From: Impatiens glandulifera | Lineage: Eukaryota > Streptophyta > Magnoliopsida > Ericales > Balsaminaceae | Length of the DNA stretch: 64,000 nt | NCBI RefSeq assembly: GCF_907164915.1 | Contig: NC_061864.1 | Span: 14,391,889 to 14,455,888, forward strand | Reading direction: 5' to 3' | Shown here: piece after piece, positions 34,896 through 45,473 of the stretch | Layout: every line of letters begins with the position of its first letter | Position numbering within the stretch: the stretch's first letter is position 1 | Program-made: the position numbers and the translations under genes | Notes under the pieces: generated by a model | The model's database searches: none | What the model was told of the DNA's origin: nothing | What the model saw: the letters and a program-made list of their open reading frames with translations, nothing else

Positions 34896-36961
34896 TTGCT
34901 TCATTTAAGTGATTATTTGCTTCATGGCTTTTAAATGTTTATCATTTGTTGTTGTAGGGCAAATAAACGTAAAAGTATTGTCCAAAAATCAGCTCCCAAT
35001 CTAGCTCCCAAAGCAGCTTCCAAAGCAGTTCCCAAATCCCCTAGAGCAACAGCTCCCAATGCAGCTCCCAAAGCAGTTCCAAAATCCCCTAGAGCAACAG
35101 CTCCCAATGCAGCTCCCAAAGCAGTTCCAAAATCCCCTAGAGCAACAGCTCCCAAAGCAGCCCCCCACAACTTATTTTTAACTAGGACATCGTTTAGTGG
35201 CATTTTCAATCTTCTTCAAATGCTGTCTAAGGAACAAAAAGATGCTGTGAAGTCAATAGGCTTTGGCGCTCTACTTTCATTATCGCTTTCAAAATGCCCT
35301 GGGGAGATCTCTCGTTATCTAGTCAGAAAGTTTGACTGCAATAAATGTTCATTCACCCTAGAGAATGGCGAGGAAGTGAAAATCGAAGAAGAGGACGTTC
35401 ATATGGTATTGGGTCTCCCCAGAGGGGAGCTGGATATTGTAGAATATCAAAATAACGAGATTGATGACAAGTTGAAGGCATTTAGGACTCGATGGGGTAA
35501 CCCCGATAATGGCGCTCCGTTAGCGACTGCTATGCCGATCAAAATCATTGAGAACAAAGCTGCTGACAACAATTTCAAGATAGACTTCGTATTATTTGTT
35601 GTCAGTTGCTTTCTCTGGTGTGATCACCTAGGTAACCTATCCAGGTATATCTCATTTCTATTATTTTCAATTGCATGACAACAAATTTGTATTGTTAAAT
35701 AATCCTCAAATATGTTTTTTTCATTTGCAGGTATAGAATTCTGAAATCTATTTCAGATGTTGACAATATCAAGAAGTTCAATTGGTGCAAATTTGTACTT
35801 GAAGGATTAGTTCAATCATGCGCAAAAGTGAAGCAGAATGAAAAACGACATTTCCAAGGACCACATACGTTCTTTATCGTAAGTTATCACTAATTCATTT
35901 TCATGTTTTCAAAAATATTTAGTTTTAACATATGTATGTTTCAGCTATGCTACGTGTATAGGGTGAGCAACCCTGAACTGGGAGGAGTTACTGAGCGACG
36001 ATTTCCTATACTGTCATGTTGGAATGACACAACGTTGAAGTTTAGGCTGGATACAGAGTTGGATAATGGAGGATTTGGACGTGGAAGCGTTCTGGGACGC
36101 ATTCCACTACCCGGGATGTGGGAGGAGAGCGACGACGAGGATAATGATTTTAGAGAGAACGAGGAGGAGGAGAACGAGGAGGATGATATTGATGGGGTGT
36201 CTCAGACCCCAAAGGCGGCGGCGGCAGCAGCAACAGAACCTAGGAATAGGTCACCACCTCTGAACACAACTCCGGATGAGGTCGGAATAACTTTTACAGA
36301 GAATTTGGTGTGCGTTACGAAATGTACAGTGATGCTTGAAAAAGCCATGAGAAAAATGGAATCTTTAAGTTCAGGCTGGGATGCAACACCATTGTATGAC
36401 AACGCCATGCACATCATTTACAGAGCAATGGACAAGAATAAACTTTTCAGGGATGCCATGCATAAATACTTCAAGGATCAAACACCTTCTGAAGCACAGT
36501 GTGACAAAGATGCTGCTGACAAGGAGGTGGGTCTTGATGAGGCCGGTGACAAGGAACCTGCTCAAAATGACGGTGGTCTTGATGAGGCCGCTGACAAGGA
36601 GGTGGGTCTTGATGAGGCCGGTGACAAGGAGCCTGCTGCTCAAAATGATGAGGGGTATCACACAGAGGACGATCGAAAAGAGGTGCCTCCAAGAAAAAGA
36701 AGGAAAAATCCCGTGCGACAAATGAAAGTTCCAGCACACCTTAAATCTCCATATATGACGCAGGACAAGTCGAAGAACTTCGAGTCTGCCCAAATTCATG
36801 GTGACGCAGGATATGATTTGCTGGTTCAAAAAGAGGGTGGTGAAGAAGTTCCTCTATCGGTGTTCAAAGGAAAAAAATTTGTCATCAAAAAACCTAAAAA
36901 AAATCCCCTCGAAGTCATGAAAATTCCACCACGCCTTCAATGTCAATATTTGATGCAGAAC

Positions 36962-36971
36962 AAAAAAAAAA
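36962..36971 (+). other. Homopolymer frameshift in the protease gene
   Basis: Upstream the frame reads GLDEAGDKE repeats and IKKPKKNPLEV. After the run of A the same frame stops at 36998-37000, while another frame continues as DKDEIVLGMVFDNKADEDAR to a good donor at 37062. A one-base homopolymer error, real or technical, explains this. Confidence 0.75.
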
Positions 36972-37136
36972 TAAAGTTTTCTTCGATTTTGTCAATATAG
37001 GTGACAAGGATGAGATCGTTTTGGGAATGGTTTTTGACAATAAAGCTGATGAGGATGCGAGGTAAATCAATCTTTCTTAGTTCATTTGTTTTTGTCATGA
37101 AAGTTGAATTCTTATGTGTATTCTTTATGTGTTTGG

Positions 37137-37300
37137 CTATTTCGGGTCCCGAAAGTGTGGTTTCGGGACCTGAAAGGGGTGTTTCTTGTCCCGAAATGGT
37201 GGTTTAGGGTCCCGAAAGTGTGTTTAGGGTCCCGAAAGTGTGTTTCGGGACCCGAAATGGATGGTTTCGGGACCCGAAACGGGTGGTTTCGGGACCCAAA
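37137..37300. repeat. Palindrome array 2 in an internal intron of the protease gene
   Basis: About eight copies of TTTCGGGACCCGAAA or degenerate forms, inside the intron 37062-37342. Confidence 0.85.
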
Positions 37301-38454
37301 TTGGGTTTTTTTTAACTTCATTTCTTCTTTATGTGGTTTCAGGAAGGAAGTAGTGTATGTATCCGAGCATACCAATATCAACATAGAGCAATTTCAATCC
37401 ATGAAAAATAGATGCCATGTTGAAAGTGGTATTATTGATGCTTGGGCAAACGTTATCACACTGCACTGCAAAATGGCCTCCGAAGCGAAAATCATTTTTT
37501 CAACAGTCCTTACGGTAAGTCTCTATATCTTTCATTATTGTATAAACCAATTGTCTTATTGTCATGTTGATTTAATTTGCAGGACTTTTGGAGAACGAAA
37601 GAGCTTTTTATTGATAGACTGATTGAAGAAATGAGAATTTTCCAAATAACACCCGAAGACATGAAAACTACTAATCTGGTAAGTTCAATATGCTTATATT
37701 AAATACTTATTCTTGCTCATATATGTCATCTGATTCTTGGTCATAATTTTGTAGATATTTTTCCCAATTTTATACGAAAGTCATTATTATGTTGTTGTCA
37801 TCAACATTGCGAAGAAAGTAATTGAAGTCCTCGACAATCTACCACTGGACCCAGATATAGAATGGGAACATAAATATGTTACAATTCGGAAACTGGTCTT
37901 GTTGAAGTGTTTTTTACACATAATGTATGTTAAAGTGTTTATGTTTATTAACTTCTTTTGTAAAACAGGTAGAAAACGTTGTGGAGTACTTCAATACTAT
38001 CGACCAAGAGATCTCAACCCAAATTGCCCAATTCCCGGTCAATGTTTTAAATTTACATTGGCAAGACAGTTCAAATAAAACGGATTGCGGAATATACTGC
38101 ATGAGACATATTCATACTTACAATGACAATGCAGATTGGGAATGTGCTATAAGCCAAAAAAATGTAAGTTAAATATTTTCACATTTTATTTGTTTCACAA
38201 ATCTTTAATAAATAACCGGTGAATTATCATTTTTTTAGGCAAAGGGAATGAATGATTCAAGTTTGAACCGAAATCTGAGGAACCTCTTAATTAAGTATCT
38301 GGAAATTGTAAAAGAAGATTGTCCTGAAACATATAAGTTGTATAAACCAAGTATAAGCCAAGTATAAATTTTTTGTCTTCAATTATTTTCTAGTCTTCAA
38401 TTATAGTATGAGTTAAAAAACAAGAAACAAGTATAATATGAGTTGAAAATGCCA

Positions 38455-38915
38455 TTTCGGGACAAAAACAAGTATAATATGAGTTGAAAATGCCATTTCG
38501 GGACAAGAAACAAGTATAATATGAGTTGAAAATGCCATTTCGGGACAAAAACAAGTATAATATGAGTTGAAAATGCCATTTCGGGACAAGAAACGTGTGG
38601 TTTCGGGACCAGAAATGAATGGTTTCGGGACCCGAAAATGGATGGTTTCGGGACCCGAAAAGTTGTTTCGGGACCCGAAAAGTTGTTTCGGGACCCGAAA
38701 AGTTGTTTCGGGACCCGAAAAGTTGTTTCGGGACAAGAAACGTGTGGTTTCGGGACCAGAAATGATTGGTTTCGGGACCCGAAAAGTTGTTTCGGGACCC
38801 GAAATGGATGGTTTCGGGACCAGAAATGAATGGTTTCGGGACCCGAAATGGATGATTTCAGGACCCGAAAAGTTGTTTCGGGACAAGAAACGTGAGGTTT
38901 CGGGACAAGAACATT
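38455..38915. repeat. Palindrome array 3 between the two convergent MULE genes
   Basis: It starts with four copies of a 40-bp unit (AAGTATAATATGAGTTGAAA then ATGCCATTTCGGGACAA). These are followed by about fifteen TTTCGGGACCCGAAA or TTTCGGGACAAGAAA variants. Open frames of 130-157 codons on both strands here are mere translations of the repeat. Confidence 0.9.
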
Positions 38916-39062
38916 ATCAAATAAGTACTATCTTCGTTAAAGATATGATAAAAAAGTAAAAATATTCAAAGTGACAACAACATTATCAAATAAGTACTCT
39001 CTTTGTTAAAGATATGATAAAAATGTAAAAATATTCAAAGTGACAACATGATCAAATAAATA

Positions 39063-41812
39063 CTATCTTCGTTGAATGTTATCCCCACACGCATTATCTT
39101 CGACATATACTTGAGAGGACAAAAGTGATGTAAAGGATAATTGAGTTGAAAGTGGATCATTCCATTGCTGTTGTTGTTGTGTTGAATCCAAAACTGTAGA
39201 TGTTGTGGCCGTATTTCTCTTCTTTTTTGATCTCGAAGTCTTGGGGATTTTTTCAATTAAGGATTGTTTCCTCTTTGTTGGTGGTCGTCCTCGACTTCTA
39301 ACTTTGTTAGGAGAGTGTATCAAAATGGATGTAGCGGGAGATTGAAATGGAGATGGAGATGGAGATGCTTCTGTGCTTTGGTCTTTAGATGCTTCAGTAT
39401 GGCTTCCATGATTAAGTGACAGAAACTGTTCCATCAAGCCTTTTATTCCGTTCATCCAAAAAGAACAGCTGACTTCAGATTTTACTCCAACTTGTTGAAC
39501 CTCTTGCATCAATCGAGTTAGACTATTGTGACGTTTTTTTTCTTCAACAGACATATCTGAATCATAAATGTTGGTGATATTTTGATACCCACGCTTAATA
39601 TCTTTACGCCACCGGTCCATTATATAATGCATTGGTACCTCATTCACCCTCATTTTTTTCAATACAGCCATGATATGCCTACACAAAATACCTCTGAACT
39701 CAAACAATCGACATTGACATTTCACATTGCAATCATTTTCTGTGTAATGTACTTTGTAAGAAACATCTCTTACATGTTCTCCATTAACCCCCAGAATGAT
39801 TTCCTCAACTCTAAATATACTAACTGACCCTTCCTCTTCAATGACTGAGATGTCGCACAACATCAAACCTCTAACTTCTTCTTGAACCAATCTAAATATA
39901 TCTGGAGTGTAGAAGGTTTGGTATTGTCTTTCAAAGGCAAATCCACTTACAGTTGGTATCAAAGAATTAAACGATTTGAAATCCAATTTCTTTTCTCTCT
40001 CGATATTTCGCAACAAAGCCCTATCATATTGCTCGACGAATTGTTTGAGAGATGTTTTGGACTGCACGTAGTCATCAAAGAATGCGTTCATACTTTCACT
40101 CCGTTGAGATGTTGACATGCCGGCCCAAAATTGTCCTTTGACATAAACAGGTATCCATTTAGATCTTTCCAAATACAAAGATTTCAACCAAACATTATCT
40201 TCCAACTGATAATCTTCAATTAATCTATTCCAATCCTCTTCACATTGTTGAATATTTATGGAATTGTATACTATGTTTTTCAGCCTCTTCTTTATTAGAT
40301 GATATTCAGTATGGCTTCCAAGTTTTATAGGAAGTTTCTTCATTATATGCCACAAACAAAATCGATGATGAGTTTTAGGAAATACCTTCTCAATTGCAAT
40401 CGCCATGGATCGACATTGGTCTGTGATTATGGCATTTGGAGGTCTATCATGCATACATTCCAACCAAGTTCTAAACAACCAAGTGAAAGAATTTGAATCC
40501 TCACTTGACAATAATCCACATCCAAGCAAAATGGATTGACCATGATGATTAACACCAACAAACGGAGCGAAAGGCATGTCATAGCGATTTGTCAAATATG
40601 TTGTATCGAAAGAGATAACATCATGAAAATCTTCAAAGGCAGCCCTGCACCTACCATCTGCCCAAAACACGTTTTTAATTCGGGATTCCTCGTCCAAATC
40701 AATAAGGTAGAAGAAGTTTGAGTTCCTGGTTTGCATTCTTAAGAAATAATTAGTGAGTGCTTCAGCATCCCCAATCCCTAACCTCAACCGTCGTGCTTCT
40801 GTAACGTAATTTCTACATGTCCTCTCATCGAAAGACATGTTTTCATACCCTCCAGCTTCAACTACAAGTGATTGAAATGTTTTGGCCACAGTTATTCCAG
40901 CTTCATCGTTTGTATCCAATCTTCTTTTTACATTTCCGTCAATCACTTTGTAGGATCTAACATGACGTATTTTCTTTGGGCTTAATGTATGGTTGTGCTC
41001 AAGAGAAATACTTGTTATCACATATTCCCCTTCATTTCGAACAACAACATTAATCTTTGCTTTACAATCTGTCTTCGTTATTGGTCTAGGCTGATGAAAC
41101 TTATTTTTTGCCTTCGATTCTTTCATAAAACTCTTGGCACAACCAACGCTGAAATATTTCCTCTTACCACCTACATTTTTGCTCCCTAATTTGGTAATGC
41201 CGAATCCCGTTAAGTGGGCATATGATGTGTAGAATTCAAGAAGTTGTTTTTCGGAGGAAAATGTCATTCCAACACTAGGAATGTGACTGCAAAAATTATG
41301 TGAAACCGTAAGAAAAAGTCCATAAAACACCCATTTTGGGTCCCGAAACCAACCATTTCGGGTCCCGAAACAACCCGTTTCGAGTCCCGAAACAACCCGT
41401 TTCAGGTCCCGAAACCACCCGTTTCGGGTCCCGAAACCACCCGTTTCGGGTCTAGAAACCACCTTTCCGGTCCCGAAACCACCTATTTCGGGTCCCGAAA
41501 CAAAACAATGTTTGTCCCGAAATGGTTGGTTTTGACCCTTTCTTGTCCCGAAAGGACTCATTTCGGGTCCCGAAACACAACATTTTCTTACAAGATACCA
41601 CACATTTCGGGACAAGGAAGGACCCTTTCTTGTCCCGAAACCAACCATTTCGGGACAAGGAAGGACCTTTTCTTGTCCCGAAACCACTAGATCTGTTCAG
41701 GGTACCTTTGGGGTTCAACGGGGGTGGATCTGTTCAGGTGAAGTTCTTCATCTACTGGGTTGTTCAAGTTTGGTGCTTCGGTTTCCTGAAAATTCAAACC
41801 GTTTAAATCCAT
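39063..41812 (-). CDS. FAR1/MURA-type MULE transposase
   Basis: Two exons on the minus strand (41812-41706 and 41286-39063) join in phase (CAAAG|TCAC) to 776 residues. The long open frame extends upstream of 41286, but there it only translates palindrome array 4; the splice acceptor TTTTTGCAG and the upstream exon starting MDLNGLNFQE give the natural N-terminus. Domains: a FAR1-type zinc DNA-binding region (about 45-135, GMTFSSEKQLLEFY ... LEHNHTLSP); a MULE catalytic domain with candidate triad D263 (SFDTTY), D325 (ITDQ) and E433 (RSESMN); a SWIM zinc finger (about 555-575, CQC...CRH); and an AT-hook-like RSRGRPP near 700. No stop or frameshift is seen, so it may be active. It acts in the nucleus on the element ends. 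Confidence 0.88.
41326..41695. repeat. Palindrome array 4 in the transposase-gene intron
   Basis: About twenty copies of TTTCGGGTCCCGAAA or its TTGTCCCGAAA variant fill most of the intron 41287-41705. It mirrors array 1 near the other end of the element. Confidence 0.9.
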
Positions 41813-41825
41813 AAATACATCTGTA

Positions 41826-41885
41826 AAATGTAAACCCTAGATCTGTAAAATCTAAACCCTAGATCTATAAAATCTAAACCCTGGA
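41826..41885 (-). promoter_or_regulatory. Telo-box cluster just upstream of the transposase start
   Basis: Three direct copies of TAAACCCTAGATCT or TAAACCCTGGATCT, 14-70 bp upstream of the ATG at 41812. AAACCCTA telo-boxes are known promoter/leader elements in plants. The mirrored set at 34040-34120 lies in the leader region of the protease gene. Confidence 0.6.
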
Positions 41886-42019
41886 TCTATTTAAAAAATA
41901 ATAAAGATCCTTAAAAAGGATACCATTGAGAAGTAAATGCAGCCGTAGAAAAGAAATAAATGCAGTCGGAGAAGAGAAATAAATGAAGCGTTTCAGAGAG
42001 AGAAAGAAATGCAGAAATA

Positions 42020-42147
42020 TGAAACCCTATTGGGTGAAAGAGGATATGCAGAAACGTTTTTTTTTTCTTTCTCTCTCCTAGCTGGCAAGGCCACGTAGGA
42101 TTCATGGCCTTGCTTTCGCTAACCCTTCGTTGGGTTTATCATTCCTC
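42020..42147 (-). repeat. Right terminal inverted repeat of the large MULE
   Basis: Partner of the left end at 33664-33780. It has an additional inner palindrome (GCAAGGCCA ... TGGCCTTGC, about 42083-42112) that the left end lacks. Confidence 0.8.
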
Positions 42148-44180
42148 TTAATTTATTTATTAGAGGTTAGATCAAAGAATTGCATTATATAACTTAGAAA
42201 ATAAAAATATTTTAATACATCAAATTAATAACTCCATAAAATTAATAATTTGTATTAGTCACTTTGTAAACTATTAACACAAAATAAAACATCATTTAAA
42301 CTTATATTCACATTGTCTTCTATATACAAAATTATATTTCACGTTTATTATTATTTTAAATAATGAAATAAAGGTATTATAGATTAGATAAATATTTATT
42401 TTATTAAACTATTTGTATTTAAATTAAAAAATATTTTTTATAGATACAAATATTATTTTTATAGTCTCTAATAGAAATAAAAACATTATCTTATATATGG
42501 AGATTTTGCAAACTCGATATTCTATTTTGTGAAGATTCTCGAAACTGAAATGGACATGAATAGTAAATTCATTTATCGCTCTATCAAACCAATTGACATT
42601 TCTATAGGAGGATTTAAAAATTAGAATTGAGGTGCACTTACAAAAGAATTGAGAAAATAAAAGGAAATTTATGGATGAAACTGGTGCATCAATGACTTTT
42701 GTTGTAATGTATTTTATTTTTATTTTTTATTTAATATATAAAATTTAAATTGATTTTTATTTTATTTAAATTATTTAATTTAGTATATTTAATTAGAATT
42801 ATATATTATATTTATAAAATTAAATAATTTGTGAATTTATGGAGGATCTTAGTAATTTGGAAATGAAAATATCGATAATTTAGGGGAAAAAAAAGTAATT
42901 AAAAATTAGGTAGAACACAAATTAATTCCGAAAAACCTATATGAATTTCATGGTTATACTTGAAATTATTCGTGTTCAAGATCAATTAAAATTCAGTCTT
43001 ATATATTGATAAGAATAAAATTACTCACTATTTTTTAAGTTGGATCAATCCTCCAAATGAACTAATAATGGTCAAGAGAAAGCATTAATCATAGCAACAT
43101 TTATAATATTTGAATTTATATTATTTATGCAAAGCTATTACATGTTAATTAAGCTTAATCATTTTTGGTAAAGGCAACAAATATTCTCTCACCATTACAA
43201 AAAAGTAAAAGGAGAAACACTATCCTAATTAATTAAAAACATTTAGACACCACTATATGTATATGAAACTTTAATAATGTAATGGAAAATAATTTAACGC
43301 AGAAAGCAACACTACTAATCGTCACTCTCATCATTCCCTTTATTTTATTTAAAGTAATCCAACAACATTAATTTTACACTTACCTTGTTAAAGTAGCAAC
43401 TAAATAACAAATATTTTCCATTTTATACCAAATTCAACTCACTTAATAAAGTAACAACTAAATAACAAATATTTTTCATTTTATACTAAACTCACTACCA
43501 TTTAAACAAGATCACACTAGTGAATATTCATTTTAGTCTCCCCGAAAAATAGACTCTATTGTGCAAAACAAAATTGAAACATATTGAGTAAATCAAGATA
43601 AGGATTTTTTACCTATAAGATGAAAAACTTTTTTTCATTAAAAACGTTATAATTTAAAAATGACACGAGGTAAGAAGTTTGTGCTATCTCAACATATTTT
43701 TTTAAAAGTGAATCAACATATTCAATATAATGTATAATGAAAAGTATAAAAGAAACATTGTTAAAATACATATATTGTTTTGTACACTGTTAATTAGAAT
43801 TAACTATACATATAAGGATATTTTTAATTAAACAATTCTTACCTAAGAATAAAATCTAAGTTGATTTGGTTTACAGTTAAAATGGTTTAAATATCATCCA
43901 TAGTTTGTAGTTGTAGACATCTTTTTATTTGTAAAATTATTTTAAATATTATTTATTAAGACTTATTCAATTTTTTTAGAAAAGAATGATGATAAGATTT
44001 TGAGAAAGATATTTTTTTTTTATAAATGGAATTAGAGTGTATTAATATATAATGATAAAATAAAATTAATAATTTAAAACCAATAATATTTTAGTTGATG
44101 AATTAAGTAATGCGATGAAAAAAAAATAAGTAAAATGATGTTTGAGTTAATTGGTTTATCCTAAAGATGATAATTGGTAT
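42148..44180. other. Intergenic, no gene seen
   Basis: AT-rich DNA. I see a short direct repeat (AAAGTAGCAACTAAATAACAAATATT and a close copy, about 43391-43472) but no gene. Confidence 0.5.
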
Positions 44181-44982
44181 TAGGGATGATAATGAGTAGT
44201 CATATACCCATTATTCGTAGGTATCTGAATAGTCGGATTCGGTTTTGTAAATTGGATTCGGGACCGGAGATGAGGAATGATAATGATTATCCGATCGGGT
44301 TCAAGTCGAAATGAAAAGTGTACAAAATTGAAATCCGATAATCGATATTCGAAATATTAATATATATATTTATTAAAGTAAAAAAATGACTTTTAAAATT
44401 TCACGTCATTACAAATTTAATTAAATATATTATTTAGATTACTTATACCCAAACTCCACTCCAACATCATTTTAATTTATCTTTTTCATAACTTTTAATC
44501 TTCGGTTTTTTTTTTTTTTTGTAACAAAATGTTTTTTCACCCTCTACTCGCTCTTCACATTTTATTTTTAACTTCAATAATCTTTTAACCTTCTCCACCT
44601 TCTCTCTATTTTTTTTTTTTTTACTTTTTCACTTTCTTTATAACTTTCTTCATTTTATCTTTAATTTTTGTGGAACTCCCATATATATATATAATAACAA
44701 TAAAGTTATTATATTTTCCAACTTTAGAGCTTAATTATGCCGTACAGCAAATAATATTTTATTTTTAATTTTTTAATATTTATTATATTTAGAAAATAAT
44801 AAATATAAATTTATATTTTAATTGGATAATGGGGTACTCGTCGGAAATTGAGTACCCGGCGAATTGGAAATGTGATACAAATAGATATCGGGTTCTGGGT
44901 CGGGGCCGAGTAGTAATATGAAATCCGGGTTCGAGATAGGTATTTCACTACCCGGTGGGTAGGGTACCCGTTGTCATCCCTA
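44181..44982. mobile_element. hAT-like non-autonomous element
   Basis: The left end reads TAGGGATGATAATGAGTAG and the reverse complement of the right end reads TAGGGATGACAACGGGTACC. These are imperfect terminal inverted repeats of hAT style. The 8 bp beside them are ATTGGTAT on the left and ATTAGTAC on the right; they match at six of eight sites, with both differences being transitions, as expected of an aged 8-bp target duplication. Inner ends are rich in degenerate GGGTACCCG/ATACCCGA words. No transposase is encoded. Confidence 0.7.
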
Positions 44983-45473
44983 ATTAGTACCCGCATATTC
45001 GATACCCGTGAGTACTCGGTAATCGAGTTTTAAATCAGGTTCAAGTTCGGGTATTTTAAATCGGGGTCAGACATGGGAGGGAAAAAAATACATGATCGGA
45101 TTCAGGGATAAGGAGTGTACGAAACTCAAACCATACCCAATACCTGTTTATATTAATAATAAAAATATATATATTTTTTATTAAGAATTAATGTTATATC
45201 TCAAATATGAAAAATATTGTCTTTAATGACACTACAACCCAACTTTATTTTTTAATATTATTAAAAAAAGAAAAAATTAATGTTTAATAAGAAAATAAAA
45301 TAATAATTTAATTTATTAATTATTGCCAGGAATGGAATGAAATCCATAGTACAATTATTCTCAGCCGGAATACACTATAAATTGCACAGTCCCTTCTTCC
45401 TTTGTTCTCGGTCTTCAAATAACCCTAGAACAGAACAGAACAGAACCTTCAAATTGTAATTTATTCATCATCA
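44983..45473. other. Intergenic / upstream of the M1 peptidase gene
   Basis: AT-rich with more degenerate ACCCG words up to about 45150. The last 70 bp, with a short repeat of CAGAA before the ATG, are the likely 5' leader. Confidence 0.45.

Larger units (their letters stand above)
34935..38367 (+). pseudogene. MULE-borne Ulp1-type (C48) cysteine protease gene with a frameshift
   Basis: Exons from 34935 or 34957 to 35644, 35731-35878, 35945-37061, 37343-37514, 37583-37678, 37755-37895, 37969-38163 and 38239-38367. A leading exon at about 33965-34013 is likely, so the start is not fixed. The N-terminal part has a basic Ala/Pro-rich repeat (APNAAPKAVPKSPRAT, twice), then a domain typical of plant transposon Ulp1 proteins. 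The middle is acidic, with GLDEAGDKE repeats and a KRRK motif. The C-terminus holds the catalytic residues of C48 SUMO-type proteases: His (37782, ESHYYVV), Asp (37833, VLDN), Gln (38062) and Cys (38086, KTDCGIYC). A run of ten A at 36962-36971 puts the frame out by one; exons beyond it fit only if one base is gained or two lost. Hence decay, or an assembly error. Confidence 0.8.
33664..42147. mobile_element. Large Mutator-like element (MULE) with Ulp1-type protease and MURA transposase genes
   Basis: The ends are inverted repeats. The left end reads GAGAAATGATATTCTACGAA, then GGTTAGCGAAAGCAAGGC and AGCTAGGAGAGAGAAA. The reverse complement of the right end reads GAGGAATGATAAACCCAACG, then the same GTTAGCGAAAGCAAGGC block, a 23-bp insert (CATGAATCCTACGTGGCCTTGC region), and AGCTAGGAGAGAGAAA. 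Inside are a protease gene (plus) and a transposase gene (minus) that converge, plus four palindrome arrays. Plant MULEs with both genes are known (Kaonashi-type elements). No convincing 9-bp target duplication is visible at the ends I chose. The transposase frame is open; the protease frame has one shift. Confidence 0.88.

Noticed and set aside
38413..38959. Open frames of 130 and 157 codons on both strands
   Set aside because: Both are translations of a palindromic repeat, which is open in several frames without being coding.
41287..41687. 98 extra N-terminal residues on the transposase
   Set aside because: They only translate the palindrome array (repeats of FGTRK and SGPE) and lie between a good donor at 41705 and a good acceptor at 41287.
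33654..42156. A 9-bp target duplication of the large MULE
   Set aside because: The 9-mers beside the chosen ends (GCCTTTCAT and TTAATTTAT) match at only five positions. Shifted ends were no better, so none is claimed.
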